Positions 35,207 through 43,672 of a DNA stretch of 64,000 nucleotides are shown piece after piece. Both the position numbers and the translations under genes were made by a program. The DNA is from an uncultured Lachnospiraceae bacterium (GTDB lineage Bacteria > Bacillota > Clostridia > Lachnospirales > Lachnospiraceae): NCBI GenBank assembly GCA_934339365.1, contig CAKRHW010000005.1:1-64000 (forward strand), in the 5' to 3' direction. Under the pieces are notes generated by a model. The model was not told the DNA's origin. It did no database searches and was given only the letters and a program-made list of their open reading frames with translations. Every line of letters begins with the position of its first letter. Positions within the stretch are counted from its first letter, which is position 1.

Positions 35207-35337
35207 GTCTTTCGATTTATTTGTAAAGGTGGGAAAGAAAGGACACAGAGCAAAAATCAAGAATACACTCTAGAAATTTAATGCCCTATATGATATGATA
35301 CAAATATCTATGTAAAAACAAGGAGTAAAGCTTTAAG

Positions 35338-35778
35338 ATGAGAATCATAGAAAAATTGAGTAAAGTACCATTTTTTAAAAAGATATTGGATAATGAAGCC
35401 ATTATGTATGTGATTGTTGGTGGCTGTTCGACTTTTGTAAATTTATTCATTTACTGGATTTTGACATTTATCTTCGGAGAGAATAAACAGACATCAGTGA
35501 TTTTTAATTTTATCTCGGTATTTTGTGCAATTATATTTGCATTCTTTACGAATAAGATTTTTGTGTTCAAATCAAAGTCTGATTGTTTTGCACACGCCTT
35601 TCAGGAGTTTTATAAGTTTGTAGGAGCACGTCTTACTACGATGGCAATCGAGATTGGTGGTGTGTATTTACTTTATAATATTATGAATATCAATAGTCTG
35701 CTTGCAAAGTTTCTGACACAGTTTATTGTTCTGGTCGTTAATTTCTTTATCAGCAAATTTATTGTGTTTAAGAAGTAA
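35338..35778 (+). CDS. GtrA-like membrane protein (putative lipid-linked sugar flippase)
   Basis: A 146-residue protein of the GtrA family (PF04138) with four hydrophobic helices. The start MYVIVGGCSTFVNLFIYW is typical, followed by NKIFVFKSK and a C-terminal NFFISKFIVFKK. Family members are thought to flip undecaprenyl-phosphate-linked sugars across the membrane for teichoic-acid or O-antigen glycosylation. It is the first gene of the plus-strand polymer array, 28 bases before the sugar transferase. A second GtrA lies at 54.8 kb. Confidence 0.9.
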   Translation: MRIIEKLSKVPFFKKILDNEAIMYVIVGGCSTFVNLFIYWILTFIFGENKQTSVIFNFISVFCAIIFAFFTNKIFVFKSKSDCFAHAFQEFYKFVGARLTTMAIEIGGVYLLYNIMNINSLLAKFLTQFIVLVVNFFISKFIVFKK

Positions 35779-35806
35779 GCGGAGAAAAAGAGAAAAGAGG
35801 AACTGC

Positions 35807-37210
35807 ATGAATAAGAAGACCTATCCGGAACAGTTTAAGAGAATTATCTTATTCTTTTTTGCTGTTCTTATTGTGGTTTTAGAAGCTGCTGTATTCTGGC
35901 ATTTCTGGAGCCGAGATTATAATCCGAATTTAGAGAGATCCTTTGTTTTCAAGGGTCATATGGTTATTTTATTGGAGTATGTGATTTTAATTATTGCACT
36001 TTCAAAGGTATATGGAGCCTTTCGTATTGGATATCTGAGGGCAATCGATGTATTGTTTTCTCAGACACTTTCCATGTTTCTGGTAAATATTATTATTTAT
36101 TTACAGATTTGTATGTTGTCTTTGAAGATGGTTCCATTTCGACCGATTTTAAGGGCAACGGTAGCGGATTTTGCATGTATTTTTTTATGGACACTGTTAG
36201 CAAAGTATGTATACCAGCAGTTATATCCGCCAAGAAAGATGCTTTTAATCTATTGCGATCGTGATCCGGACGGACTGGTGAAGAAGATGAACCGAAGAAA
36301 TGATCGGTACAATATTTGTGGGTCTGTTCATATTGAGAATGGATTTGATGTGGTAAAAAAGGAGATTGACCGGGGAGATTTTGAGGCAGTATTGTTAGCG
36401 GATATTCCGGGTGATATTCGAAATGATATTATCAAATATTGTTTCTTTAAGTCTGTTCGTGTGTATATGACACCAAAGATTTCGGATGTGATTATCAGTG
36501 GTGGAGACAATATGCATTTATTTGATACGCCATTGGTACTGATGCGAAATGGCGGACTGACTTTTGAGCATAGAGTGGTAAAACGAATCATAGATATTAT
36601 TGCATCTCTCATATGCCTGATTTTGTTTATGCCATTTTTTATTATCATTGCGATTGCAATTAAGGTATATGACGGAGGCCCTGTTTTTTATCGGCAGGAT
36701 CGTCTGACGATTGACGGAAAGATTTTCAAGGTAATCAAGTTCCGGAGTATGCGGATGGATTCCGAGAAAGATGGAGCCAGACTGGCTGCAAAAAATGACG
36801 ACAGAATTACACCGATTGGCAAGATTCTTCGTAACATTCATGTGGATGAACTTCCGCAGCTGATTAATATTTTAAAAGGTGATATGTCCTGGGTGGGACC
36901 AAGACCGGAGAGACCGGAGATTGCGAAGGAATATTATAAAACGATTCCGGAATTTGAATTCCGCCTGAAGGTGAAAGCAGGATTAACGGGATACGCCCAG
37001 ATTTATGGAAAATATAACACGACACCATATGACAAGTTAAAACTTGATATGTATTATATTGAGCATTGTAGTGTTCTGATGGATATTCGACTGATCCTTA
37101 TGACAGTGAAGATTTTATTCCAGAAAGAGAATACAGAAGGTGTAGAGAAGTGGCAGAAGAATGCCGCACAGAAGAGACCGGAAAAACCAGAAAAAAATGA
37201 AAACAAATAA
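35807..37210 (+). CDS. Polyprenyl-phosphate sugar-1-phosphate transferase (initiating enzyme)
   Basis: A 467-residue initiating transferase of the WcaJ/CpsE type. Four or five N-terminal helices (to about residue 145) and a CoA-binding-like fold precede the bacterial sugar transferase domain (PF02397, from about residue 258). Its motifs are KRIIDIIASLICL, KFRSMRMDSEK, DELPQLINILKGDMSWVGPRPE and KAGLTGYAQIYGKY. It links a hexose-1-phosphate to undecaprenyl phosphate, the first step in building a membrane-borne glycan. Start at ATG 35807 (AGAGGAAC upstream). As there is no TagO/TagA pair in this window, this is the likely priming enzyme for the island's polymer. Confidence 0.92.
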   Translation: MNKKTYPEQFKRIILFFFAVLIVVLEAAVFWHFWSRDYNPNLERSFVFKGHMVILLEYVILIIALSKVYGAFRIGYLRAIDVLFSQTLSMFLVNIIIYLQICMLSLKMVPFRPILRATVADFACIFLWTLLAKYVYQQLYPPRKMLLIYCDRDPDGLVKKMNRRNDRYNICGSVHIENGFDVVKKEIDRGDFEAVLLADIPGDIRNDIIKYCFFKSVRVYMTPKISDVIISGGDNMHLFDTPLVLMRNGGLTFEHRVVKRIIDIIASLICLILFMPFFIIIAIAIKVYDGGPVFYRQDRLTIDGKIFKVIKFRSMRMDSEKDGARLAAKNDDRITPIGKILRNIHVDELPQLINILKGDMSWVGPRPERPEIAKEYYKTIPEFEFRLKVKAGLTGYAQIYGKYNTTPYDKLKLDMYYIEHCSVLMDIRLILMTVKILFQKENTEGVEKWQKNAAQKRPEKPEKNENK

Positions 37211-37232
37211 AAATAAAAAGTGAGGAGAAAGA

Positions 37233-38060
37233 ATGGAAAACCCCCTAGAAGATTATTCGGTATTAATGTCGGTATATAATAAGGAGAAACCGGTATATTT
37301 GAAGACAAGTATTCAGAGTATGCTGAATCAGACAGTACTTACCAATGATTTTGTAATCGTTTGTGATGGTCCGTTGACAGGTGAAGTAGATGAGGTAGTC
37401 CGGGATTTTGAAAAAAAGTATCCGGATATGATTCACGTTGTAAGGCTAAAGAAGAATGTAGGTTTAGGACGGGCATTGAATGCAGGACTACGACATTGCA
37501 AGAATGAATTAGTAGCCAGAATGGATAGTGATGATGTTTCATTACCACAGCGATGTGAAGAGGAACTTAGAATTTTTGAGGCAATGGATTTAGATATCGT
37601 CGGTGGGACGGTGCAGGAATTTGAAAAAAGCACAGAAAATATTACGTCTAACCGGGTTTTGCCGGAAAATACAGAAGATATTTTTAAATTTTCGAAAAAG
37701 CGGAATCCTTTTAATCATCCGGCAGTTATGTTTCGCAAATCAAAGGTTGAGGAAGCGGGCGGATATCGGGAATTTCCTTATTTTGAGGATTATGATTTGT
37801 GGGTTCGCATGTTAAAAAATGGAGCGAAGGGTTATAATATTCAGCAACCGGTTATGTATATGAGGGCCGGTAGTGGTATGTATGCAAGACGAGGCGGAAT
37901 TGGTTATGTAAAATGCATATGGAGATTCAAACGTCATTTGCGAAGAATCGGTTATACATCCAGGTTAGAATTCCTTTCTTCTACAGTACCGCATGTGATT
38001 GTAGGAATTATGCCGAATGGACTGCGGGAACTTGTTTATAAAAAGGTTTTGAGAAAGTAG
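37233..38060 (+). CDS. GT2 family glycosyltransferase
   Basis: A 275-residue GT2 enzyme with a soluble GT-A fold. YSVLMSVYNKEKPVYLKTS begins the nucleotide-binding half. NVGLGRALNAGL and ARMDSDDVSLP carry the DxD metal site. YFEDYDLWVRMLKNG holds the acidic catalytic-base region. Similar sizes and motifs occur in enzymes adding Gal, Glc or Rha to lipid-linked glycans. It follows the initiating transferase by 22 bases, so it probably adds the second sugar. Donor unknown. Confidence 0.92.
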   Translation: MENPLEDYSVLMSVYNKEKPVYLKTSIQSMLNQTVLTNDFVIVCDGPLTGEVDEVVRDFEKKYPDMIHVVRLKKNVGLGRALNAGLRHCKNELVARMDSDDVSLPQRCEEELRIFEAMDLDIVGGTVQEFEKSTENITSNRVLPENTEDIFKFSKKRNPFNHPAVMFRKSKVEEAGGYREFPYFEDYDLWVRMLKNGAKGYNIQQPVMYMRAGSGMYARRGGIGYVKCIWRFKRHLRRIGYTSRLEFLSSTVPHVIVGIMPNGLRELVYKKVLRK

Positions 38061-38067
38061 GAAACTC

Positions 38068-39234
38068 ATGAAAAAAGAAGTGCTGAAAATTTTTTTCAAA
38101 CCATTGTCGATGGTTAATCAGTGGATTCCAAAGAAAGATCATTTAATCTTTTTTTATTCCAATCTGGGATTTCGGGATAATGTGAAGGCTATGTTTGATT
38201 ATCTGATTTCTCATGGTTATCAGGAAAAGTATCAGATTGTCTGTGCAATTAATGAGGCAGAGAAATATAAAAAACTGCAGCAATTGTATCCGAAGCGTTA
38301 TCAGAATGTTACTTTTGTATCGTGTAAGAAGGGAATATCGTATTTCCTGCGATGCAGAGTGGGATTTTATTGTTTTGGAAAATATCCAATCAAACCTGCA
38401 AAAACGCAGACTATTATTAATCTGTGGCATGGTGTGCCAATTAAGAAGATTGGCAATATGGAAGAACAGTTTCAGAAGGTAGATTATAATTTTTTCACCT
38501 ATCTTTTAACCACTTCAGAATTTTATGCACCGATTATGGAACAGAGTTTTTCCTGCGGACCGGAACAGATTCTGATTGAAGGACAGCCTAGGAATGATGA
38601 ATTATTCTATCCATTGACAGAGAAAGAACAACAATGGAAGAAACAGTGGGAAAAAGTGATTGTCTGGCTTCCTACTTATCGTAATACCGAAAGTCTCGAT
38701 CAGGAAAGAGATGCATGGCCTGTGCCTGTGTTATCTGTAAAAGAGGCAGAGGAACTGAATGCATATTTAGAAAAGAAGAATTGTCATTTGATAATAAAGC
38801 TTCATCCACTGCAATATGGTGAGAATCTAAAGCAGTTTAGCCAGATTGAAGTTCTGACACAGAAAATGTTAGAAGAACAGTTTGACAGTCTTTATCAGCT
38901 GCTGAAGGCAGCGGATGGGTTAATTACAGATTATTCTTCGGTATATTTTGACTATATGTTATTAGACAGACCGATTGGATTTACGGTAGATGATATAGAA
39001 AATTATAGCAATAGCCGGGGATTTGTATTTGAACATCCAAAGGATTTTATGCCGGGAAGAATGATTGATACCAAAGAAGATATGCTTTATTTTATAGAAG
39101 ATGTGATACAGGGAACGGACTCTTTTGCACAAGAGCGACAGAAGGTAAATGATTTAGTGAATAGATATAAGGATGGTAGAAGTAGTGAAAGAATTGCTGA
39201 AAGATTTATACAGAACCATGAATCCCTATCTTAA
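38068..39234 (+). CDS. CDP-glycerol glycerophosphotransferase-type protein (short form)
   Basis: A 388-residue enzyme of the TagB/TagF family (PF04464), which transfers glycerol-phosphate from CDP-glycerol to a lipid-linked acceptor at the inner membrane surface. Signature motifs are WHGVPIKK (about residue 118), GQPRNDELF, KLHPLQYG and TDYSSVYFD (about residue 287). Compact, with no long N-terminal domain, it resembles priming-type TagB enzymes. It overlaps the next gene by 62 bases if the ATG at 39173 is used. Directly follows the GT2 gene by seven bases, so it may cap or prime the chain with the first glycerol phosphate. Confidence 0.88.
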   Translation: MKKEVLKIFFKPLSMVNQWIPKKDHLIFFYSNLGFRDNVKAMFDYLISHGYQEKYQIVCAINEAEKYKKLQQLYPKRYQNVTFVSCKKGISYFLRCRVGFYCFGKYPIKPAKTQTIINLWHGVPIKKIGNMEEQFQKVDYNFFTYLLTTSEFYAPIMEQSFSCGPEQILIEGQPRNDELFYPLTEKEQQWKKQWEKVIVWLPTYRNTESLDQERDAWPVPVLSVKEAEELNAYLEKKNCHLIIKLHPLQYGENLKQFSQIEVLTQKMLEEQFDSLYQLLKAADGLITDYSSVYFDYMLLDRPIGFTVDDIENYSNSRGFVFEHPKDFMPGRMIDTKEDMLYFIEDVIQGTDSFAQERQKVNDLVNRYKDGRSSERIAERFIQNHESLS

Positions 39235-41602
39235 ATTTAGGGAGAAATGTGAGATAGAAGAGAAAACTGTTTTATATGAAGCTTTTTTTGGACGGAGTAT
39301 GTCTTGCAGCCCATATGCGATGTTTAAAGCCTTGTTAGCAGACAAGGCTTTTGTGGAATTTAAACACGTGTGGGTTTTGGATGATTTTTCGGATAATAAA
39401 GAGGCGATGCGGGAATATGAGCAGAATGGTCAGGTGGTTTTTGTAAAGTATAAGAGCAGGGAATACTATCGGTATCTGGCGAGTGCAAAATATCTGATTA
39501 ATAATTCTACATTTCCGGAATGTTTTATCAAAAGAGAAGAGCAGGTTTATATCAATACATGGCATGGAATTCCACTAAAGACAATGGGATATGATATGGT
39601 GGATGGAGCGATTGGTTCAGCGAATACAGTTCGTAATTATCTTCAGGCAGATTATCTGATTTCTCCGAATGCAATACAAAGCCGTATGTATTTAAAGTCG
39701 TATCAGTTAGATGGAATTTTTCAGGGAAAGGTGATAGAAACCGGACAGCCACGATGTGATGCTTTTTTTGAGGACCAGAAAGAATATGTTTTCCAGAGAC
39801 TGCAGAAGATGGGAGTAAAGGTAGAAAAAAATAAAAAAATTATTTTATATGCACCAACCTGGAAAGGCAGTAATTTTTCAAAACCATTTGTAGATGTGCA
39901 GGAATATTTAGCAATTCGTAATTTTATTCTGGGACGAATCGATACAGAAAAGTATCAGGTGCTGATAAAACCACATCAAACGGTTTATAAAGAAATGAAA
40001 AAGAAAAATATAAAATCGGACTGCATGATTGGAGCTACTATCGATACCAATGAACTGCTGTCTGTGGTGGATATTTTAATTTCAGATTATTCCTCTATTT
40101 TCTTTGATTTTCTGGTAACAAAGCGTCCGGTTCTGTTCTATATTCCTGATTTGAGGGAGTATGAAAAGGAAAGAGGCATTTATCAAAAAGTGGAGGAACT
40201 TCCAGGACCTGCGACAGATAAACTTGAGAAATTATGCGATATGATTATGGATATCGAGCAGGTGAAAAAAGAATGGACTTCTCGGTATGAGCAGGTGTAT
40301 GAGAATGCCTGTTTATATGAAGATGGAAATGTATCGAAACGAATCATCAATTATATCTTTAAACAGGAAAAACAGGAATGTACCAAGGGTCGCATCTATC
40401 AGAATGAATCGAAGAAGAAAAAGTTGTTATTCTTTTTAGGAGCACTTCGAAATCATGGCATTACTTTTTCCATGCTGGGTCTGTTAAAGCATTTAGATTA
40501 TCAGAAATATGATGTTACTTTGTATATTTACAAGCCAAATGGAAAGGAAGAACTGCAAAGAATGCGCTCCATTCCAAAACAGGTCAGAATTCTTGTTCAT
40601 ACCAAAAGTGCTTTAGGCAATCCCTATGAGACACTGCAATTTGCCAAGAAGTATACAAGGGAAGCGGTAGAGAAGGTTGGAAAAAGAGAATATCAAAGAA
40701 TGTTTGGAAGTACAAGGTTTGATTATGTGGTAGACTTTGTGGGATATTCGCCGTTATTTAGTGCGGTTGCATCGCAGGCACAGGCAGAGGTAAAATCAAT
40801 CTGGCAGCATAATGACATGATGGCAGATATGAAGCGGGAAGTAAAAGGAAAGTATGTGAATAAGGATCGGTTAGAGAAGGTATTTCAGACGTATAATGAA
40901 TTTGACCGGATTGTTTCCTGTTCAAAGAGTGTCATGAAAGTGAATCAGAAGAATTTTGGCACACAATATGCAAAACCTTCGTATCGATATGCGAGAAATA
41001 TGATTGATTTAGACCGGATCTGGAATGGAGTCAGGGAAAAAGAAGGACAGCAGATTACAGTACAGGATCTTGTGACAGATCAAAAAATAGTATTAGATGA
41101 ACAACAGTTTTTGTTTGTAACGATGGGCAGACTTTCTACGGAAAAGAATCAGAAAGAATTAATTCGTGCATTTGCAGGCTTGCAGACGAAAGAAAAGAAA
41201 GCGAAACTTTTCATATTAGGAGATGGACCACTCCGGGAAGAATTAAAGAAGGAAATCATAGATTTGAAGTTAGAGGGGCAGGTAGTTCTTTGTGGAAATG
41301 AAAGGAATCCTTTTGCCATTATGAAACGGTGTCAGTGCTTCGTACTGCCATCTCTTCATGAGGGACAACCGATGGTAATCTTAGAGGCAAGAGTGCTGCA
41401 GCTACAGCTGATTGTTTCAGATTTTTCGACCGTTGAAGATGTATTATCAGACAATGGACAGATTGTAACCCAAAAAGATGCGGCAAGCATCCGGGATGCT
41501 ATGCAAAAGGCATATGATGGAAAGCTTTTATCGGCAAAATTTGATGGAGAAGCATATAACCAGGAAGCGTTAGAGGAATTTTATCAGGCTATTGAAAAGT
41601 AG
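39173..41602 (+). CDS. Fusion: CDP-glycerol glycerophosphotransferase plus GT4 glycosyltransferase
   Basis: An ~809-residue two-domain enzyme. The N-terminal ~395 residues are a PF04464 domain with TWHGIPLKTMG (about residue 129), TGQPRCD, KPHQTVY and SDYSSIFFDF (about residue 304). From about residue 415 a GT4 (GT-B) domain follows, with MGRLSTEKNQKELI (about 651), LFILGDGPL and the E-x7-E region SLHEGQPMVILEARVLQ (about 728). A single protein could add glycerol phosphate and then a sugar, giving an alternating repeat. The start is uncertain: ATG 39173 overlaps the upstream gene, and ATG 39218 or GTG 39185 are alternatives, none with an ideal ribosome site. Confidence 0.85.
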   Translation: MVEVVKELLKDLYRTMNPYLKFREKCEIEEKTVLYEAFFGRSMSCSPYAMFKALLADKAFVEFKHVWVLDDFSDNKEAMREYEQNGQVVFVKYKSREYYRYLASAKYLINNSTFPECFIKREEQVYINTWHGIPLKTMGYDMVDGAIGSANTVRNYLQADYLISPNAIQSRMYLKSYQLDGIFQGKVIETGQPRCDAFFEDQKEYVFQRLQKMGVKVEKNKKIILYAPTWKGSNFSKPFVDVQEYLAIRNFILGRIDTEKYQVLIKPHQTVYKEMKKKNIKSDCMIGATIDTNELLSVVDILISDYSSIFFDFLVTKRPVLFYIPDLREYEKERGIYQKVEELPGPATDKLEKLCDMIMDIEQVKKEWTSRYEQVYENACLYEDGNVSKRIINYIFKQEKQECTKGRIYQNESKKKKLLFFLGALRNHGITFSMLGLLKHLDYQKYDVTLYIYKPNGKEELQRMRSIPKQVRILVHTKSALGNPYETLQFAKKYTREAVEKVGKREYQRMFGSTRFDYVVDFVGYSPLFSAVASQAQAEVKSIWQHNDMMADMKREVKGKYVNKDRLEKVFQTYNEFDRIVSCSKSVMKVNQKNFGTQYAKPSYRYARNMIDLDRIWNGVREKEGQQITVQDLVTDQKIVLDEQQFLFVTMGRLSTEKNQKELIRAFAGLQTKEKKAKLFILGDGPLREELKKEIIDLKLEGQVVLCGNERNPFAIMKRCQCFVLPSLHEGQPMVILEARVLQLQLIVSDFSTVEDVLSDNGQIVTQKDAASIRDAMQKAYDGKLLSAKFDGEAYNQEALEEFYQAIEK

Positions 41603-41617
41603 GAGGGAATAGATTTT

Positions 41618-42007
41618 ATGAAGAGAGTCATTACATACGGAACATTTGATCTGTTGCATTATGGACATATCAATTTGCTTCGCAGGGCAAAACAATTAGG
41701 AGATTATCTGATTGTGGGATTGTCAACGGATGAATTTAACCGGGATATGAAGCATAAAAAATGCTATTTTACATTTGAAGAGCGCAAGCACCTGTTAGAA
41801 GCGATTCGTTATGTAGATCTGGTGATTCCGGAAGAAAACTGGGAACAGAAAGTTTCTGACGTAAAGGAATATCATGTAGATACCTTTGTAATTGGAGATG
41901 ACTGGAAAGGCAAATTTGATTTTCTAAAATCAGAGTGTGAGGTGGTATATCTGCCTAGAACACCGGAGATTTCTACGACTCAGATAAAAAGAGAGTTGGG
42001 AAAGTAG
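41618..42007 (+). CDS. tagD: Glycerol-3-phosphate cytidylyltransferase TagD/TarD
   Basis: A 129-residue enzyme that makes CDP-glycerol from glycerol-3-phosphate and CTP, the donor for all the glycerophosphotransferases around it. The cytidylyltransferase HxGH motif is HYGH (about residues 16-19), the first strand is TYGTFDLLHYGH, and the C-terminal signature RTPEISTTQIKRE is typical. Length matches TagD (~129-132). The AGGAGGG ribosome site is strong. Its presence settles that the surrounding PF04464 enzymes use CDP-glycerol. Confidence 0.96.
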   Translation: MKRVITYGTFDLLHYGHINLLRRAKQLGDYLIVGLSTDEFNRDMKHKKCYFTFEERKHLLEAIRYVDLVIPEENWEQKVSDVKEYHVDTFVIGDDWKGKFDFLKSECEVVYLPRTPEISTTQIKRELGK

Positions 42008-42019
42008 CAGGTGTATGAC

Positions 42020-43639
42020 ATGAAATGGATATTAACAAAGTTGAAATTTCGTCAAAAGAGTCTGGTTGTAACATGTAAGGCTGCTTCTCAGGAAGTGGTG
42101 CAGGAATTAAAGCAGCAGGAAAATGCTTTTCGGTTAGCATTGGTTTATCGCAGTAAGCTTGCGGCAAAGAGACAGGTTTTTTATTTTGACGGAACCTGGT
42201 CGGATGGCGTGTTTCAAGGAAAGCTGGATTTTTCTGCAGTTGACTGGAAGCCTATCTATTATGACCTGCAGATGGAAAATTCATGCACCGGACAGGCAGA
42301 ATATGAAGCTGTTGATGTAGGAAAATTAAGAAATCTGATTCGTTTTCCACTGTATGATGGGAAGCATCGCTGGGAGAATGGAATGTTTGTGCATCCATTT
42401 ATTACTCCGGAACGGACGATTGCGTTTCAGTACAGAGAACGCACAAAGGCAGATACAGTGGGATTTCGTATGCAGGAGGCCTGTATTCTTGCATGGTTTC
42501 TTTTGACAAAACCATATTGGAAGAGACGAAATATCTTTTTAGTCTATGAAAAATTCTGTATGATGGCACAGGATAATGGATATTATTTTTTCCGTTATTG
42601 TATGGAGCAGGAAGCAGAAAAACAATTAAATGGAGAAATGTATTATATTATAGATCCAAAGTCACAGGATTTAAAAAATCTTGAGAAATACAAGGATCAT
42701 TTGATTCCTTTTATGTCTGTCCGGCATAAGCTGTATCTTTTGGCATCTAAAATGCTGATTAGTACAGATACCAGAAAACATGCCTATGCATGGAGAAAGA
42801 GAATGAGCTTTATTGATCATTATTTAAGGCATAAGCCACTGGTATTTTTGCAGCATGGGGTTACTGCATTTAAGCGTGTGGATTATATTTATGGAAAAGG
42901 TAAGTTTGGTGATTGTCGTGTATTTGTGGCAACGTCAGACTATGAAAAGAAGATTATAGAAGAGAATTTTGGGTACCGGGGAGATGAAATAGCAGTTACA
43001 GGATTTGCAAGATGGGATGTGTTACAGGACCGTTCAGACGAGGTACAAAAGGGAAGTGTGGATGACAGAATGATTCTGGTTATGCCTACCTGGAGAAACT
43101 GGCTGGAAGAAGTGGATGACCAGACATTTGTGGAAAGCAAATATTATCAAATGTATATGAAGCTTTTAAATGATACATCATTGCAGGATGTGTTAGAAAA
43201 AAATCAATTACATTTGTGCTTTTATATTCATCCGAAGTTTCGCGATTATATGAAAGATTTTGCCTGCAGTCAGGAGAGAATCCGAATGGTGCCTTTTGGA
43301 CAGGAGCCACTAAATGAACTGATGATGAAATGCAAAATGCTGGTAACCGATTATTCATCGGTAGCATGGGATGTCTATTATCAGAAGAAACCGGTTGTAT
43401 TTTTTCAGTTTGATTTGGCAGAGTATTTAGAAGCACATGGAAGCTACATGGATATGAACAAAGAATTATTTGGAGAAAGAGAAACAGAATGTAGCGGATT
43501 GATTGACAGATTAGAAGAATATGCAAAGACGGGATTTGCACTGAAAGAGCAATATGCCAAAATACATAAAAAGTATTATAAATATACAGACCAGGACAAT
43601 TCAAAACGGATTGTAGAACATATTCAGAATTTGTCATAG
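42020..43639 (+). CDS. CDP-glycerol glycerophosphotransferase (TagF-like)
   Basis: A 539-residue member of the PF04464 family with an N-terminal ~170-residue accessory domain. Catalytic motifs are FLQHGVTAFKRV (about residue 276), GFARWD, MPTWRNW, YIHPKFRDYM and VTDYSSVAWDV (about 443). The pattern YEKFCMMAQDNGYYFFRYCM just before the catalytic domain is shared with the paralogues at 45495 and 50394. Start ATG 42020 is preferred over the GTG at 42011 because the AGGTG spacing is better. It follows tagD by 12 bases. Predicted to extend a chain of glycerol-phosphate or add it to a sugar; acceptor unknown. Confidence 0.9.
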   Translation: MKWILTKLKFRQKSLVVTCKAASQEVVQELKQQENAFRLALVYRSKLAAKRQVFYFDGTWSDGVFQGKLDFSAVDWKPIYYDLQMENSCTGQAEYEAVDVGKLRNLIRFPLYDGKHRWENGMFVHPFITPERTIAFQYRERTKADTVGFRMQEACILAWFLLTKPYWKRRNIFLVYEKFCMMAQDNGYYFFRYCMEQEAEKQLNGEMYYIIDPKSQDLKNLEKYKDHLIPFMSVRHKLYLLASKMLISTDTRKHAYAWRKRMSFIDHYLRHKPLVFLQHGVTAFKRVDYIYGKGKFGDCRVFVATSDYEKKIIEENFGYRGDEIAVTGFARWDVLQDRSDEVQKGSVDDRMILVMPTWRNWLEEVDDQTFVESKYYQMYMKLLNDTSLQDVLEKNQLHLCFYIHPKFRDYMKDFACSQERIRMVPFGQEPLNELMMKCKMLVTDYSSVAWDVYYQKKPVVFFQFDLAEYLEAHGSYMDMNKELFGERETECSGLIDRLEEYAKTGFALKEQYAKIHKKYYKYTDQDNSKRIVEHIQNLS

Positions 43640-43672
43640 GAGAAGGAAAAAACGAGAAGGGATGGAGATTTT

